A stretch of 64,000 nt of DNA, from positions 5,084,001 through 5,148,000 of the forward strand of contig NZ_RBKT01000001.1 of assembly GCF_003633685.1 (NCBI RefSeq). The letters are read 5' to 3'. This document shows, one piece after another, positions 1 through 6,646 of this stretch. The notes beneath the pieces are model-generated. The model saw only the letters and a list, made by a program, of their open reading frames with translations. It was not told where the DNA came from and did not search any database. The stretch is from Micromonospora pisi. GTDB taxonomy: Bacteria > Actinomycetota > Actinomycetes > Mycobacteriales > Micromonosporaceae. The translations under genes and the position numbers were made by a program. Every line of letters begins with the position of its first letter. Position 1 is the first letter of the stretch.

Positions 1-25
1 CTGACCACCGACGGGGTGCGCGGCG

Positions 26-490
26 TCAGCCGGCCCGGCGTACCGGACGCTGGGCCAGATAACGCAGCAGGTCGCGGATCAGCTGTTTCTCGTCGGCCGG
101 CACGTTCGGGTCGGCGAGCCGGCTCAGGATCACCCGGAGGTCGGCGTCGGCCTGATCGTCTGCCCGCTTCCGGGTGCCAGCGCCCCGGGCGCCGCCGGTG
201 GGGGGCCGTCCGGCCCGCTCCGCCGGCACCGGCTCACCGTCGGGCAGGCCGAGCGCCCGGAAGGCCGCCGTCACCGGTACGTCCAGCGCGGCGCAGAAGC
301 CCCGCACCTTCGCCAGCTCCGGATAGTCGTGCCAGTCCCCGGCCAGCCAACGGAAGACCGTCGACCTGCCAACACCCGTATGCGCGGCCAGGTCGGTGAC
401 GCTCCAACCCCGTTCGTCCTTGGCGTCGTCGATGGCTCGACGTACGAAGCGGGCGAATGCCGCCTGGGGTGAGTCCGATGCGGCACCCAT
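26..490 (-). CDS. XRE-family helix-turn-helix transcriptional regulator
   Basis: A 154-residue protein with a Cro/C1-type helix-turn-helix at about residues 8-75. The recognition region reads VTDLAAHTGVGRSTVFRWL, typical of XRE regulators that test when a repressor binds. The C-terminal half is a Pro/Gly/Arg-rich linker followed by a short helix around LIRDLLRYLAQR, with no ligand domain that I recognise. I chose the ATG at 490 because it is preceded by GGAGAGG. An in-frame ATG 20 codons upstream would add a low-complexity tail. The gene reads away from the next gene on the plus strand, with a 443-bp gap between them. The DNA target is unknown. Confidence 0.8.
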   Translation of the reverse strand: MGAASDSPQAAFARFVRRAIDDAKDERGWSVTDLAAHTGVGRSTVFRWLAGDWHDYPELAKVRGFCAALDVPVTAAFRALGLPDGEPVPAERAGRPPTGGARGAGTRKRADDQADADLRVILSRLADPNVPADEKQLIRDLLRYLAQRPVRRAG

Positions 491-933
491 TGTCAGTGGA
501 CAGCCCTCTCCTGCTGGAGCACCACCTTTGCCCCCTGAGCGTAGTGGCAAAAGACTGCTCCGCCACCCAGGCGGGATCGACTAGTCTCGTGGCCGGGACC
601 GAATGGCGGATCCCGCCGGTCGGACTGCCAGCTGTCCTGCCGGTCCCGCCGTTTCCGCTGGTTGCCACCCTCCCGAATCGAATTCCGGGGAGAGTGGGCG
701 GTCCGTCCGGTCGCCAACGCGACACGGATCCTCGGAGCGATCTCCCGTTGGCCGGGGGGCAGCGGGAGATCGCCCCGACCTGCTGGTCACCACTCCCGGT
801 GATCAGTTGAATCCACTATGCTCGACCCTCGCGTGGCCCGGTCGGTCGTACCCGAACCGATCAGCCAGGGCCGACCGCACCGCGTCCATCGTCCGTGGCG
901 CTTCCGTTTTCGAGGCGAGTGAAGAGGATCAAC
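491..933. other. Intergenic region between divergent genes, with a hairpin
   Basis: A 443-bp gap between a minus-strand regulator and a plus-strand membrane protein gene. I see no coding sequence I would support here. It contains an 11-bp inverted repeat (arms 737-747 and 763-773, reading GCGATCTCCCG and its complement, with a 15-base loop). There is no T-tract, so it may be a regulatory or RNA hairpin rather than a terminator. Promoters for both flanking genes probably lie here, but none is convincing. Confidence 0.5.
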
Positions 934-1338
934 GTGGCTACTCCGGCCCCACCGCTTCCGCACCGACCCGGGGCGATCAGCCTGTTCTTCGTGGTCAAGG
1001 CCGCCGTCTTCGCGGCCGGTTTCTGGGCCTGGCTGCTGGTCCTCGTCGTCACCGGGACCGAGGTGGGCGGGCTGCACATCCTGGCCGCCACCGGGACGAT
1101 CATCACCACTCTGGTCTCGGTGCTGCTCGGCGTCCGGATGGCCCTGCAACGCAGTGCGGCCGACCGGCACGCCGAACTCAAACGGCTGCTCGTCGACATC
1201 TCCTGGAACGCGTTCGCCGCCGCGGGCAACGCGGAACCCGAGAGCAACGGCAACGTCGTACCGTTTCCGAGCACCGCGTTCGACGCGTCCCTGTCCGGAG
1301 GTACGTCGGGTGAGAGCAACGGCGACCGCCGCCACTGA
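934..1338 (+). CDS. Small integral membrane protein, function unknown
   Basis: A 134-residue protein. Two hydrophobic helices are visible, at about residues 17-42 and 46-66, followed by a charged cytoplasmic stretch (RSAADRHAELKRLL) and a polar C-terminal tail. The GTG start at 934 has GAAGAGGA six bases upstream. A longer frame from 895 lacks such a site. The two-helix hairpin followed by a coiled segment is common in actinobacterial proteins of unknown role, and I do not recognise a named family. It stands alone between a divergent regulator and a convergent methyltransferase. Confidence 0.75.
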   Translation: MATPAPPLPHRPGAISLFFVVKAAVFAAGFWAWLLVLVVTGTEVGGLHILAATGTIITTLVSVLLGVRMALQRSAADRHAELKRLLVDISWNAFAAAGNAEPESNGNVVPFPSTAFDASLSGGTSGESNGDRRH

Positions 1339-1356
1339 CCGGGTCGCCGGTAGCCG

Positions 1357-2523
1357 TCAGACCGGCGAAACCGTCCGATGTGGTTCGTCCAGCAGGGTGC
1401 GCAGACGGGGGTTGACCTGCCACTGCGACACCAGGCCCGCATATTCGGCCCGCTGCTGCGCGGTCGGCTCCGCGCCGGTGCGTCGCGCCCGCAGCAACAG
1501 GTTGCGCGGCGTGTGCTGGCTGTCGACGAACTCGACCACCTCGACCCGGTAACCGTGCAGCCGCAGCAGCCCGGCGCGGAGCGCGTCGGTGAGTACGTCG
1601 GCGAACCGTTCCCGCAGGATGCCCTCGCGGGTCAGCAGGTCGTACGGCTCCGGTGCCGGTTGGCTGCGCAACTGCCGGGCCAGGTCGTGATGGCAGCACG
1701 GCGCGGCGAGCACCCAGCGGGCGTTCCAGCGCACCGCCCGGGCCAGCGCCTCGTCGGTCGCCGTGTCACAGGCGTGCAGCGCCAGCACCAGGTCCGGTGC
1801 CGGTTCGACGACCGCGTCCAGGATGGTGCCGGCGACGAACCGTACCTGGTCGGCGCAGCCCAGTTCCTCGGCCAGTTCGGTGTTCCGCCGCCGCTGGTCC
1901 TCCCGTACGTCGACGCCGACCAGTTCGACGTCCACGCCCCGTCCGGTGAGGTACCGGTAGGCGGCGAAGGTCAGGTACGCGTTGCCGCAGCCGAGATCCA
2001 CCACCCGTAACGGTCCGGTCAGCTCGGCCGGCAGGGTGGCCGCCAGCGCCCGGAGGAACGCGTCCACCTGGCGCCGCTTCGCCGCGCTGCCACCGACCGA
2101 GGCGAAGAGCGGGTCACCGGGATCGAGCAGGTAGTCCTTGGCCCGGTCGTGTCCGGACGGCGGGGCCGGGGCGCGGTCGGCGGCGGCCCGGTGCACCTGG
2201 GCGTCACCCTTCTTGGTCACCCGTACCTGCACCGTGGCGGTTGCCGTTTCGACGTGCCAGTTGCCGAACGGCTCGGCCAGCAGGGCATCCACGGCCGCGT
2301 CCGACTCCGGACCGGGAGCGACGTTGCGGGTGTACGGGCGGGAGCCGTCGAACGTGGCGATCTGGAGCCGGGTGCCGGCCTTCAACGTCACCGGTCGCAG
2401 CTCGGCGCGAACGAGGGTCGGTGCCGCTCCCCGGCGACGGCCAGCCGCCACCGCCCGGGTCAGCCCGGGGTCGAGCAGGAGCGCACGCACCTCGGCGAGG
2501 GCGAGTTCGAGTTGTTCCGGCAC
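1357..2523 (-). CDS. Class I SAM-dependent methyltransferase
   Basis: A 388-residue protein. The central Rossmann-type methyltransferase domain starts near residue 175. The SAM-binding motif I is VVDLGCGNAYLTFAAY, followed by an acidic motif II end (VELVGVDVRED) and the later motif LVLALHACDTATDEAL. A Cys-rich segment, AAPCCHHDL, follows motif IV. This pattern matches the Methyltransf_32/GSTCD-like group, whose substrate is unknown in bacteria. About 170 N-terminal residues precede the catalytic domain and may recognise the substrate. The GTG at 2523 is preceded by GAAGAGG ten bases upstream. A longer reading frame would start inside low-complexity sequence. The gene is tail-to-tail with the small membrane protein and 135 bp downstream of the helicase gene on the same strand. 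Confidence 0.85.
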   Translation of the reverse strand: MPEQLELALAEVRALLLDPGLTRAVAAGRRRGAAPTLVRAELRPVTLKAGTRLQIATFDGSRPYTRNVAPGPESDAAVDALLAEPFGNWHVETATATVQVRVTKKGDAQVHRAAADRAPAPPSGHDRAKDYLLDPGDPLFASVGGSAAKRRQVDAFLRALAATLPAELTGPLRVVDLGCGNAYLTFAAYRYLTGRGVDVELVGVDVREDQRRRNTELAEELGCADQVRFVAGTILDAVVEPAPDLVLALHACDTATDEALARAVRWNARWVLAAPCCHHDLARQLRSQPAPEPYDLLTREGILRERFADVLTDALRAGLLRLHGYRVEVVEFVDSQHTPRNLLLRARRTGAEPTAQQRAEYAGLVSQWQVNPRLRTLLDEPHRTVSPV

Positions 2524-2658
2524 GGCTACGTGGCCTCTTCCAGCAGGGTCACCCGGTCGCGGCGGGCGGCGCGTATCTGATCCCGGCCCCCGGCGGTCCA
2601 TCCGGCGGGTGCCGGGACGGAGCTTCGGGAGCCGGGTCGGTGGAGCGTCGGTGCCGGG

Positions 2659-4398
2659 TCAGGCGGTGGCGGTGTCCGCGCTCGGGCCGGCGTCGGTCGT
2701 ACCGGCGTCGGAGGCCGCGCCGCGCGTTCCGCGCCCGCCACGGCGGCGCCGCCGGGTACGGGTCTTACTGGTGCCCTCCGCGCTGTCGCCGTCGGCCTCA
2801 GCCGCCGGGGCAGTGCCCTCGGTGGTGACCGTGGCCGTGGTGGCGGTGGCGGTGGCATCACCGGCGACAACCTCACCGGCGCGGCGCCGACGCCGCTGCC
2901 GGGTGCTGGCCCGGACGACCTCGTCGGTCGTCTCCACCACCGGGTCGTTGTCGGCGGCGGCCGGTCGGCCCCCACCGTCGCGGCCCCCACCGTCGCGGCC
3001 CCCACCGTCGCGACGTCCACGGCTACGAGTGCCCCGGGCTCCGCTGTCGCGGCTCTCCGGGCGCCGGGCGCCCCGGGACCGGCCGCCGAGATCTTCCTCG
3101 ACCTCGGCGGAGAGGCCCGCGCGGGTCCGTTCGGCGCTCGGCAACGTACCCGAGATGTCCGTCGGGATGTCCAGGTCGGTGTAGAGGTGCGCGGAGGTGT
3201 GGTACGTCTCCGGCGGCTCCGGCATCTCCAGCCCGAGGGTCTTGTCGATGATCCGCCACCGGGGCATGTCGTCCCAGTCGACGAAGGTGACCGCGACGCC
3301 GGTGGCACCGGCGCGGCCGGTACGACCGATCCGGTGCGTGTACGTGTCCTGGTCTTCCGGGCAGTCGTAGTTGATCACGTGGGTCACGCCGGTCACGTCG
3401 AGCCCGCGCGCCGCCACGTCGGTGGCGACCAGGATGTCGATCTTCCCGGTACGGAACGCGCGGAGCGCCCGCTCCCGGGCGCCCTGCCCGAGGTCGCCGT
3501 GTACGGCGGCCACGGCGAAGCCACGGAAGTCGAGGTCCTCGGCGACCCGGTCGGCGGCCCGCTTGGTACGCGTGAAGATCATCGTCAGGCCACGTCCCTC
3601 GGCCTGGAGAATCCGGGCGACGATCTCGACCTTGTTCATCGAGTGCGTGCGGTAGACCAACTGCCGGGTCAGCGGCGACGGTCCGGTCTCGGCGGTGTGT
3701 CCGGCGTGGATCGTCACCGGCTGGCGCAGGAAGCGCCGGGCCAGCGTGACGATCGGATCCGGCATGGTGGCCGAGAAGAGCATCGTCTGCCGCTTTTCCG
3801 GCAGCATCGCCAGGATCTTCTCGACGTCGTCGAGGAAGCCCAGGTCGAGCATCCGGTCGGCCTCGTCGAGGACCAGCGCGCGTACGCCGTCGAGGCGCAG
3901 GTGCTTCTGCTTCGCCAGGTCCATCAACCGGCCGGGCGTACCGACCAGGATCTCCACACCCTTGCGCAGCGCGTCCACCTGCGGCTCGTACGCGACGCCA
4001 CCGTAGATCGGCAGCACCCGTACGCCACGCGTCTTGCCAGCGGCGGCGATGTCCTTCGCCACCTGCAGACCCAACTCCCGGGTCGGTACGACAACCAGTG
4101 CCTGCGGGACTCCGTCGCTGCCCTCGCCGGGCGCGGTGACCCGCTCCAACAGCGGTACGCCGAATCCGAGGGTCTTGCCGGTGCCGGTCGGCGCCTGCCC
4201 GATCAGGTCGGTGCCGCGCAGCGCGATCGGCAGTGCGTATTCCTGGATCGCGAACGCGCGGACGATACCGACAGCGGCCAGCGCGTCCACGGTCTCCTGA
4301 CGTGCGCCCAGGTCCGCGAAGGTCGGGGCCTCGGGGCGCACCGGTGCGTCGGCGGCCAAAGCCTGGCCAGCCATTTCTTCTTCGATTTGATCGCTCAT
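2659..4398 (-). CDS. DEAD-box ATP-dependent RNA helicase
   Basis: A 579-residue cytoplasmic helicase that unwinds RNA duplexes at the cost of ATP. All core motifs are present: Q motif at about residue 52, motif I APTGTGKT (69-76), PTREL (105-109), TPGR (154-157), DEAD (178-181), SAT (209-211), VATDVAARGLDV (324-335) and HRIGRTGR (355-362). The last 150 or so residues are basic and Arg/Gly-rich with DGGGR repeats, as in RhlE/CsdA-like helicases that use the tail to bind RNA. I start it at the ATG at 4398 (MSDQIEEEM). The open frame continues far upstream, but only as antisense to the next gene. The 312-bp leader contains an inverted repeat described separately. Confidence 0.95.
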   Translation of the reverse strand: MSDQIEEEMAGQALAADAPVRPEAPTFADLGARQETVDALAAVGIVRAFAIQEYALPIALRGTDLIGQAPTGTGKTLGFGVPLLERVTAPGEGSDGVPQALVVVPTRELGLQVAKDIAAAGKTRGVRVLPIYGGVAYEPQVDALRKGVEILVGTPGRLMDLAKQKHLRLDGVRALVLDEADRMLDLGFLDDVEKILAMLPEKRQTMLFSATMPDPIVTLARRFLRQPVTIHAGHTAETGPSPLTRQLVYRTHSMNKVEIVARILQAEGRGLTMIFTRTKRAADRVAEDLDFRGFAVAAVHGDLGQGARERALRAFRTGKIDILVATDVAARGLDVTGVTHVINYDCPEDQDTYTHRIGRTGRAGATGVAVTFVDWDDMPRWRIIDKTLGLEMPEPPETYHTSAHLYTDLDIPTDISGTLPSAERTRAGLSAEVEEDLGGRSRGARRPESRDSGARGTRSRGRRDGGGRDGGGRDGGGRPAAADNDPVVETTDEVVRASTRQRRRRRAGEVVAGDATATATTATVTTEGTAPAAEADGDSAEGTSKTRTRRRRRGGRGTRGAASDAGTTDAGPSADTATA

Positions 4399-4710
4399 GT
4401 GGTTGTGGGGGTGCCCTCTCGTGGTGCGCCCCGTTAGTCCGTAGGGCGCTGTTTCGGTTTGGCGCGGGCCACACGGTTCTCGGCAGAGTGCCGGGCAGAA
4501 CCGGGCCGCACGCGCGCCGTAGGAAGGAATTCGAGGCTCTCGAGACCTACGGCAACTGCTCCATGTTACCTGAGCCGGGCAAATGTCGCCCCTACTCGGA
4601 CTGAACCGGGGTTGACCGGGGTGAACGGATGTGGTGTCGGTCACCCGTTTTGCTGACCCTCCGTAGCTCCCGTCATCACCGCGTACCGGTTGGAGCGGTA
4701 ACCTGCCATC
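4399..4710. promoter_or_regulatory. Divergent intergenic region with inverted repeat, helicase leader
   Basis: A 312-bp gap between the divergent helicase and ferritin-like genes. It holds an 8-bp inverted repeat, GCCGTAGG at 4516-4523 and CCTACGGC at 4546-4553. Between the arms lies the palindrome TCTCGAGA. In the direction of the helicase gene this would fold in the 5' leader of its mRNA. RNA helicase genes are often regulated through structured leaders; whether this one is remains inference. Confidence 0.4.
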
Positions 4711-5430
4711 GTGTCTGGCTCGTCGGAAACCGTGCCACCCGTCCCCGCCGTGCCGATCCCGTACCCGCCGTCCGGTTCGGCCGCCGGCCTGACCGTCGCG
4801 CCCGTGGCGGACCTGCTCGGACTGGTCGCGTACGGCGAACTGGCCGCCTTCGACCGGATGGCCGCCGACGCCCGGCTCGCCCCGGACCTGCGCCGCCGAG
4901 CGATGTTGAGCGAGATGGCGGCACTGGAGATGGCGAACTACCGCCGGATCGCCGACCGCCTCACCGAACTCGGTGTGACACCCGGCGACGCCATGGCCCC
5001 GTACGCCGCAGCGCTGCAGGGGTACCACGACTCGACCGAACCCAGGGACTGGCTGGAAGCGGTGACCAAGGCGTACGTCGGCGACGCGATCGCCGACGAC
5101 TTCCTCCGCGAGATCGCGGCGGCGCTCAGCGAACCGGACCGGCGACTCGTGCTGGAGGTGCTGCACGACTCGCGGTACGACGAGTTCGCCGGTGCCGAGA
5201 TCCGGGCCGCGATAGCCGTCGACCCGAAGGTCGCCAACCGGCTCTCCATGTGGGCCCGGCGGCTGGTGGGCGAGGGGCTGTCGCAGGCCGGGCGGTTGGC
5301 CGGCGAGCGGGTCGGACTGACCACACTGATCACCGCTCGAACCGGCGGTGACGTGGGCGTACCCGGGCTCCTGCGGCGGCTGACCGCCGCGCACACCGCG
5401 CGGATGGCGGCGGTCGGACTGAACAACTGA
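4711..5430 (+). CDS. Ferritin-like fold protein (tRNA hydroxylase-like domain)
   Basis: A 239-residue, mostly helical protein. After a Pro-rich N-terminus of about 35 residues, the helices carry spaced acidic residues (YGELAAFDRM, SEMAALEMANYRRI, YDEFAGAEIR), the pattern of a four-helix ferritin-like di-iron domain of the kind found in actinobacterial ferritin-like proteins (PF13794 type). Only some of the expected metal ligands (E, ExxH) are obvious: the His of a typical ExxH is replaced (EMANYRR), so a catalytic di-iron site is uncertain. The GTG start at 4711 follows a weak GGAG. It converges on the DUF3107 gene. Confidence 0.7.
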   Translation: MSGSSETVPPVPAVPIPYPPSGSAAGLTVAPVADLLGLVAYGELAAFDRMAADARLAPDLRRRAMLSEMAALEMANYRRIADRLTELGVTPGDAMAPYAAALQGYHDSTEPRDWLEAVTKAYVGDAIADDFLREIAAALSEPDRRLVLEVLHDSRYDEFAGAEIRAAIAVDPKVANRLSMWARRLVGEGLSQAGRLAGERVGLTTLITARTGGDVGVPGLLRRLTAAHTARMAAVGLNN

Positions 5431-5494
5431 ACGGGCTTGTCGCCCCGGATCCGCCGGTGACCGGCGGGAAACCGGCCACCGGACCGACAGGCCC

Positions 5495-5528
5495 GCCCCG
5501 GACCGGCCGGTACGGCCGGTTTCGGGGC
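5495..5528. terminator. Bidirectional hairpin terminator
   Basis: The stem ACCGGCCG/CGGCCGGT (5502-5509 with 5513-5520, loop GTA) is extended by GCCCCG/CGGGGC (5495-5500 with 5523-5528). It sits between two convergent genes and can serve both strands. Confidence 0.6.
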
Positions 5529-5543
5529 GTCGACCAGGTCAGC

Positions 5544-5768
5544 TCAGCGGGCGACGAACCCGACGGCCCGGGGGGACGCCTCGGCGATCTCCACGTAGGC
5601 GACCTTGGTCACCGGAACGATGATCCGGCGGCCCTTCTCGTCGGTCAGGGACAGGGTGCCGTCGTTGGCGATGGCGTCGGTCACGATCTGCTCGATCTCG
5701 GCCGGCGTCTGCGCGCTCTCCAGCACCAACTCGCGCGGCGCGTACTGCACGCCGATCTTGACCTCCAC
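5544..5768 (-). CDS. DUF3107 family protein
   Basis: A 74-residue protein beginning MEVKIGVQYAPRELVLES and containing a beta-rich segment LTDEKGRRIIVPVTKVAYVEI. This is the complete length and pattern of the actinobacterial DUF3107 family, whose function is unknown. The GTG start at 5768 has a strong GAGGAGG seven bases upstream. It lies 65 bp downstream of the TetR gene on the same strand, an arrangement that in my recollection recurs in actinomycetes, so the two may be co-transcribed. Confidence 0.88.
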   Translation of the reverse strand: MEVKIGVQYAPRELVLESAQTPAEIEQIVTDAIANDGTLSLTDEKGRRIIVPVTKVAYVEIAEASPRAVGFVAR

Positions 5769-5833
5769 GGGACCTCCTCATCCAGGGCGAAACTTCGCCG
5801 TTGCGAAGGCTATCCGATGAGCGGAGGTATCTG

Positions 5834-6496
5834 TCAGGCCGACTCGCCCTGCGGTGGGGCCGACTCCCCCTGAAGAGGGAAGCTGGCGATGCCACGCCAG
5901 GTGAGGGCGGCGAGCAGCGCCTCCGCCTCGGACTTCGGCACCTGGCGGCCGGCGGCCAACCAGAACTGCGCCGCCGTCTCCGCCGCGCCGACCAGACCCG
6001 AGGCGAGCAGTTCGGCCCGCGCCCGGTGGACACCGGTGGTGGAGATGATCGTGTCGGTGATCGCCGCGATGCAACCCTGCTCGACCCGTTCGACCCGCTC
6101 CCGGACCGCCGGCTCGTTCCGCAGGTCCGACTCGAAGACCAGCCGGAACGCCTCGCTCTTGTGGTCGACGAAGTCGAAGTACGCCCGTACCGCCGCGCTG
6201 ACCCGCTCCTTGTTGTCGGTGGTGGACGCCATCGCGTCCCGGACGCTGGCGACGATCGCGTCGGCATGCGTGTCCAGCAGCGCCAGGTAGAGCTCCAGCT
6301 TGCCCGGGAAGTGCTGGTAGAGCACCGGCTTGGAGACGCCGGCCCGCTCGGCGATGTCGTCCATTGCCGCCGAGTGGTAACCCTGCGCGACGAACACCTC
6401 CTGGGCGGCGGCAAGCAGTTGCTTGCGCCGGGCCGAGCGGGGCAGACGGGTAGGTCGGCCTGCTGTCTGCGCACCGTTCTCCGCAGCAGCGGTCAT
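5834..6496 (-). CDS. TetR/AcrR-family transcriptional regulator
   Basis: A 220-residue regulator. The N-terminal DNA-binding domain spans about residues 22-68, with the typical sequence RRKQLLAAAQEVFVAQGYH, then MDDIAERAGVSKPVLYQHFPGK as the helix-turn-helix. The rest is an all-helical ligand-binding and dimer domain (for example YFDFVDHKSEAFRLVFESDL). The ATG at 6496 is preceded by GGAGG at good spacing. It is divergent from the large low-complexity gene at 6647, with a 150-bp gap that contains a candidate operator (6544-6568). It is followed by DUF3107. Autoregulation is likely but not shown. Confidence 0.92.
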   Translation of the reverse strand: MTAAAENGAQTAGRPTRLPRSARRKQLLAAAQEVFVAQGYHSAAMDDIAERAGVSKPVLYQHFPGKLELYLALLDTHADAIVASVRDAMASTTDNKERVSAAVRAYFDFVDHKSEAFRLVFESDLRNEPAVRERVERVEQGCIAAITDTIISTTGVHRARAELLASGLVGAAETAAQFWLAAGRQVPKSEAEALLAALTWRGIASFPLQGESAPPQGESA

Positions 6497-6543
6497 GGGT
6501 ACCTCCGGGTCTCGCGTCGCACAACCATAGATCTCAATCAGAA

Positions 6544-6568
6544 CGGATCGACGTGTCGCGTCGTACCG
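6544..6568. promoter_or_regulatory. Candidate TetR operator, 25-bp imperfect palindrome
   Basis: The sequence reads CGG-at-CGACG-tgtcg-CGTCG-ta-CCG. The inner arms (6549-6553 and 6559-6563) and the outer arms (6544-6546 and 6566-6568) pair exactly, and only the AT/TA steps mismatch. It sits 48 bp upstream of the TetR start codon and 78 bp upstream of the divergent gene, where an autoregulatory operator is expected. Assignment to this TetR protein is inference. Confidence 0.5.
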
Positions 6569-6646
6569 CTGAATTAGCCCACCGTTGTAACTTATCGCCA
6601 CTGTCGCCACACGGTAGCCTCAGCGTGGGCGACCAAGGAGCGCACG

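Noticed and set aside
2138-4437. Plus-strand frames of 348 and 416 codons opposite the methyltransferase and helicase genes
   Set aside because: Antisense to two genes with complete family motifs; no plausible start or product.
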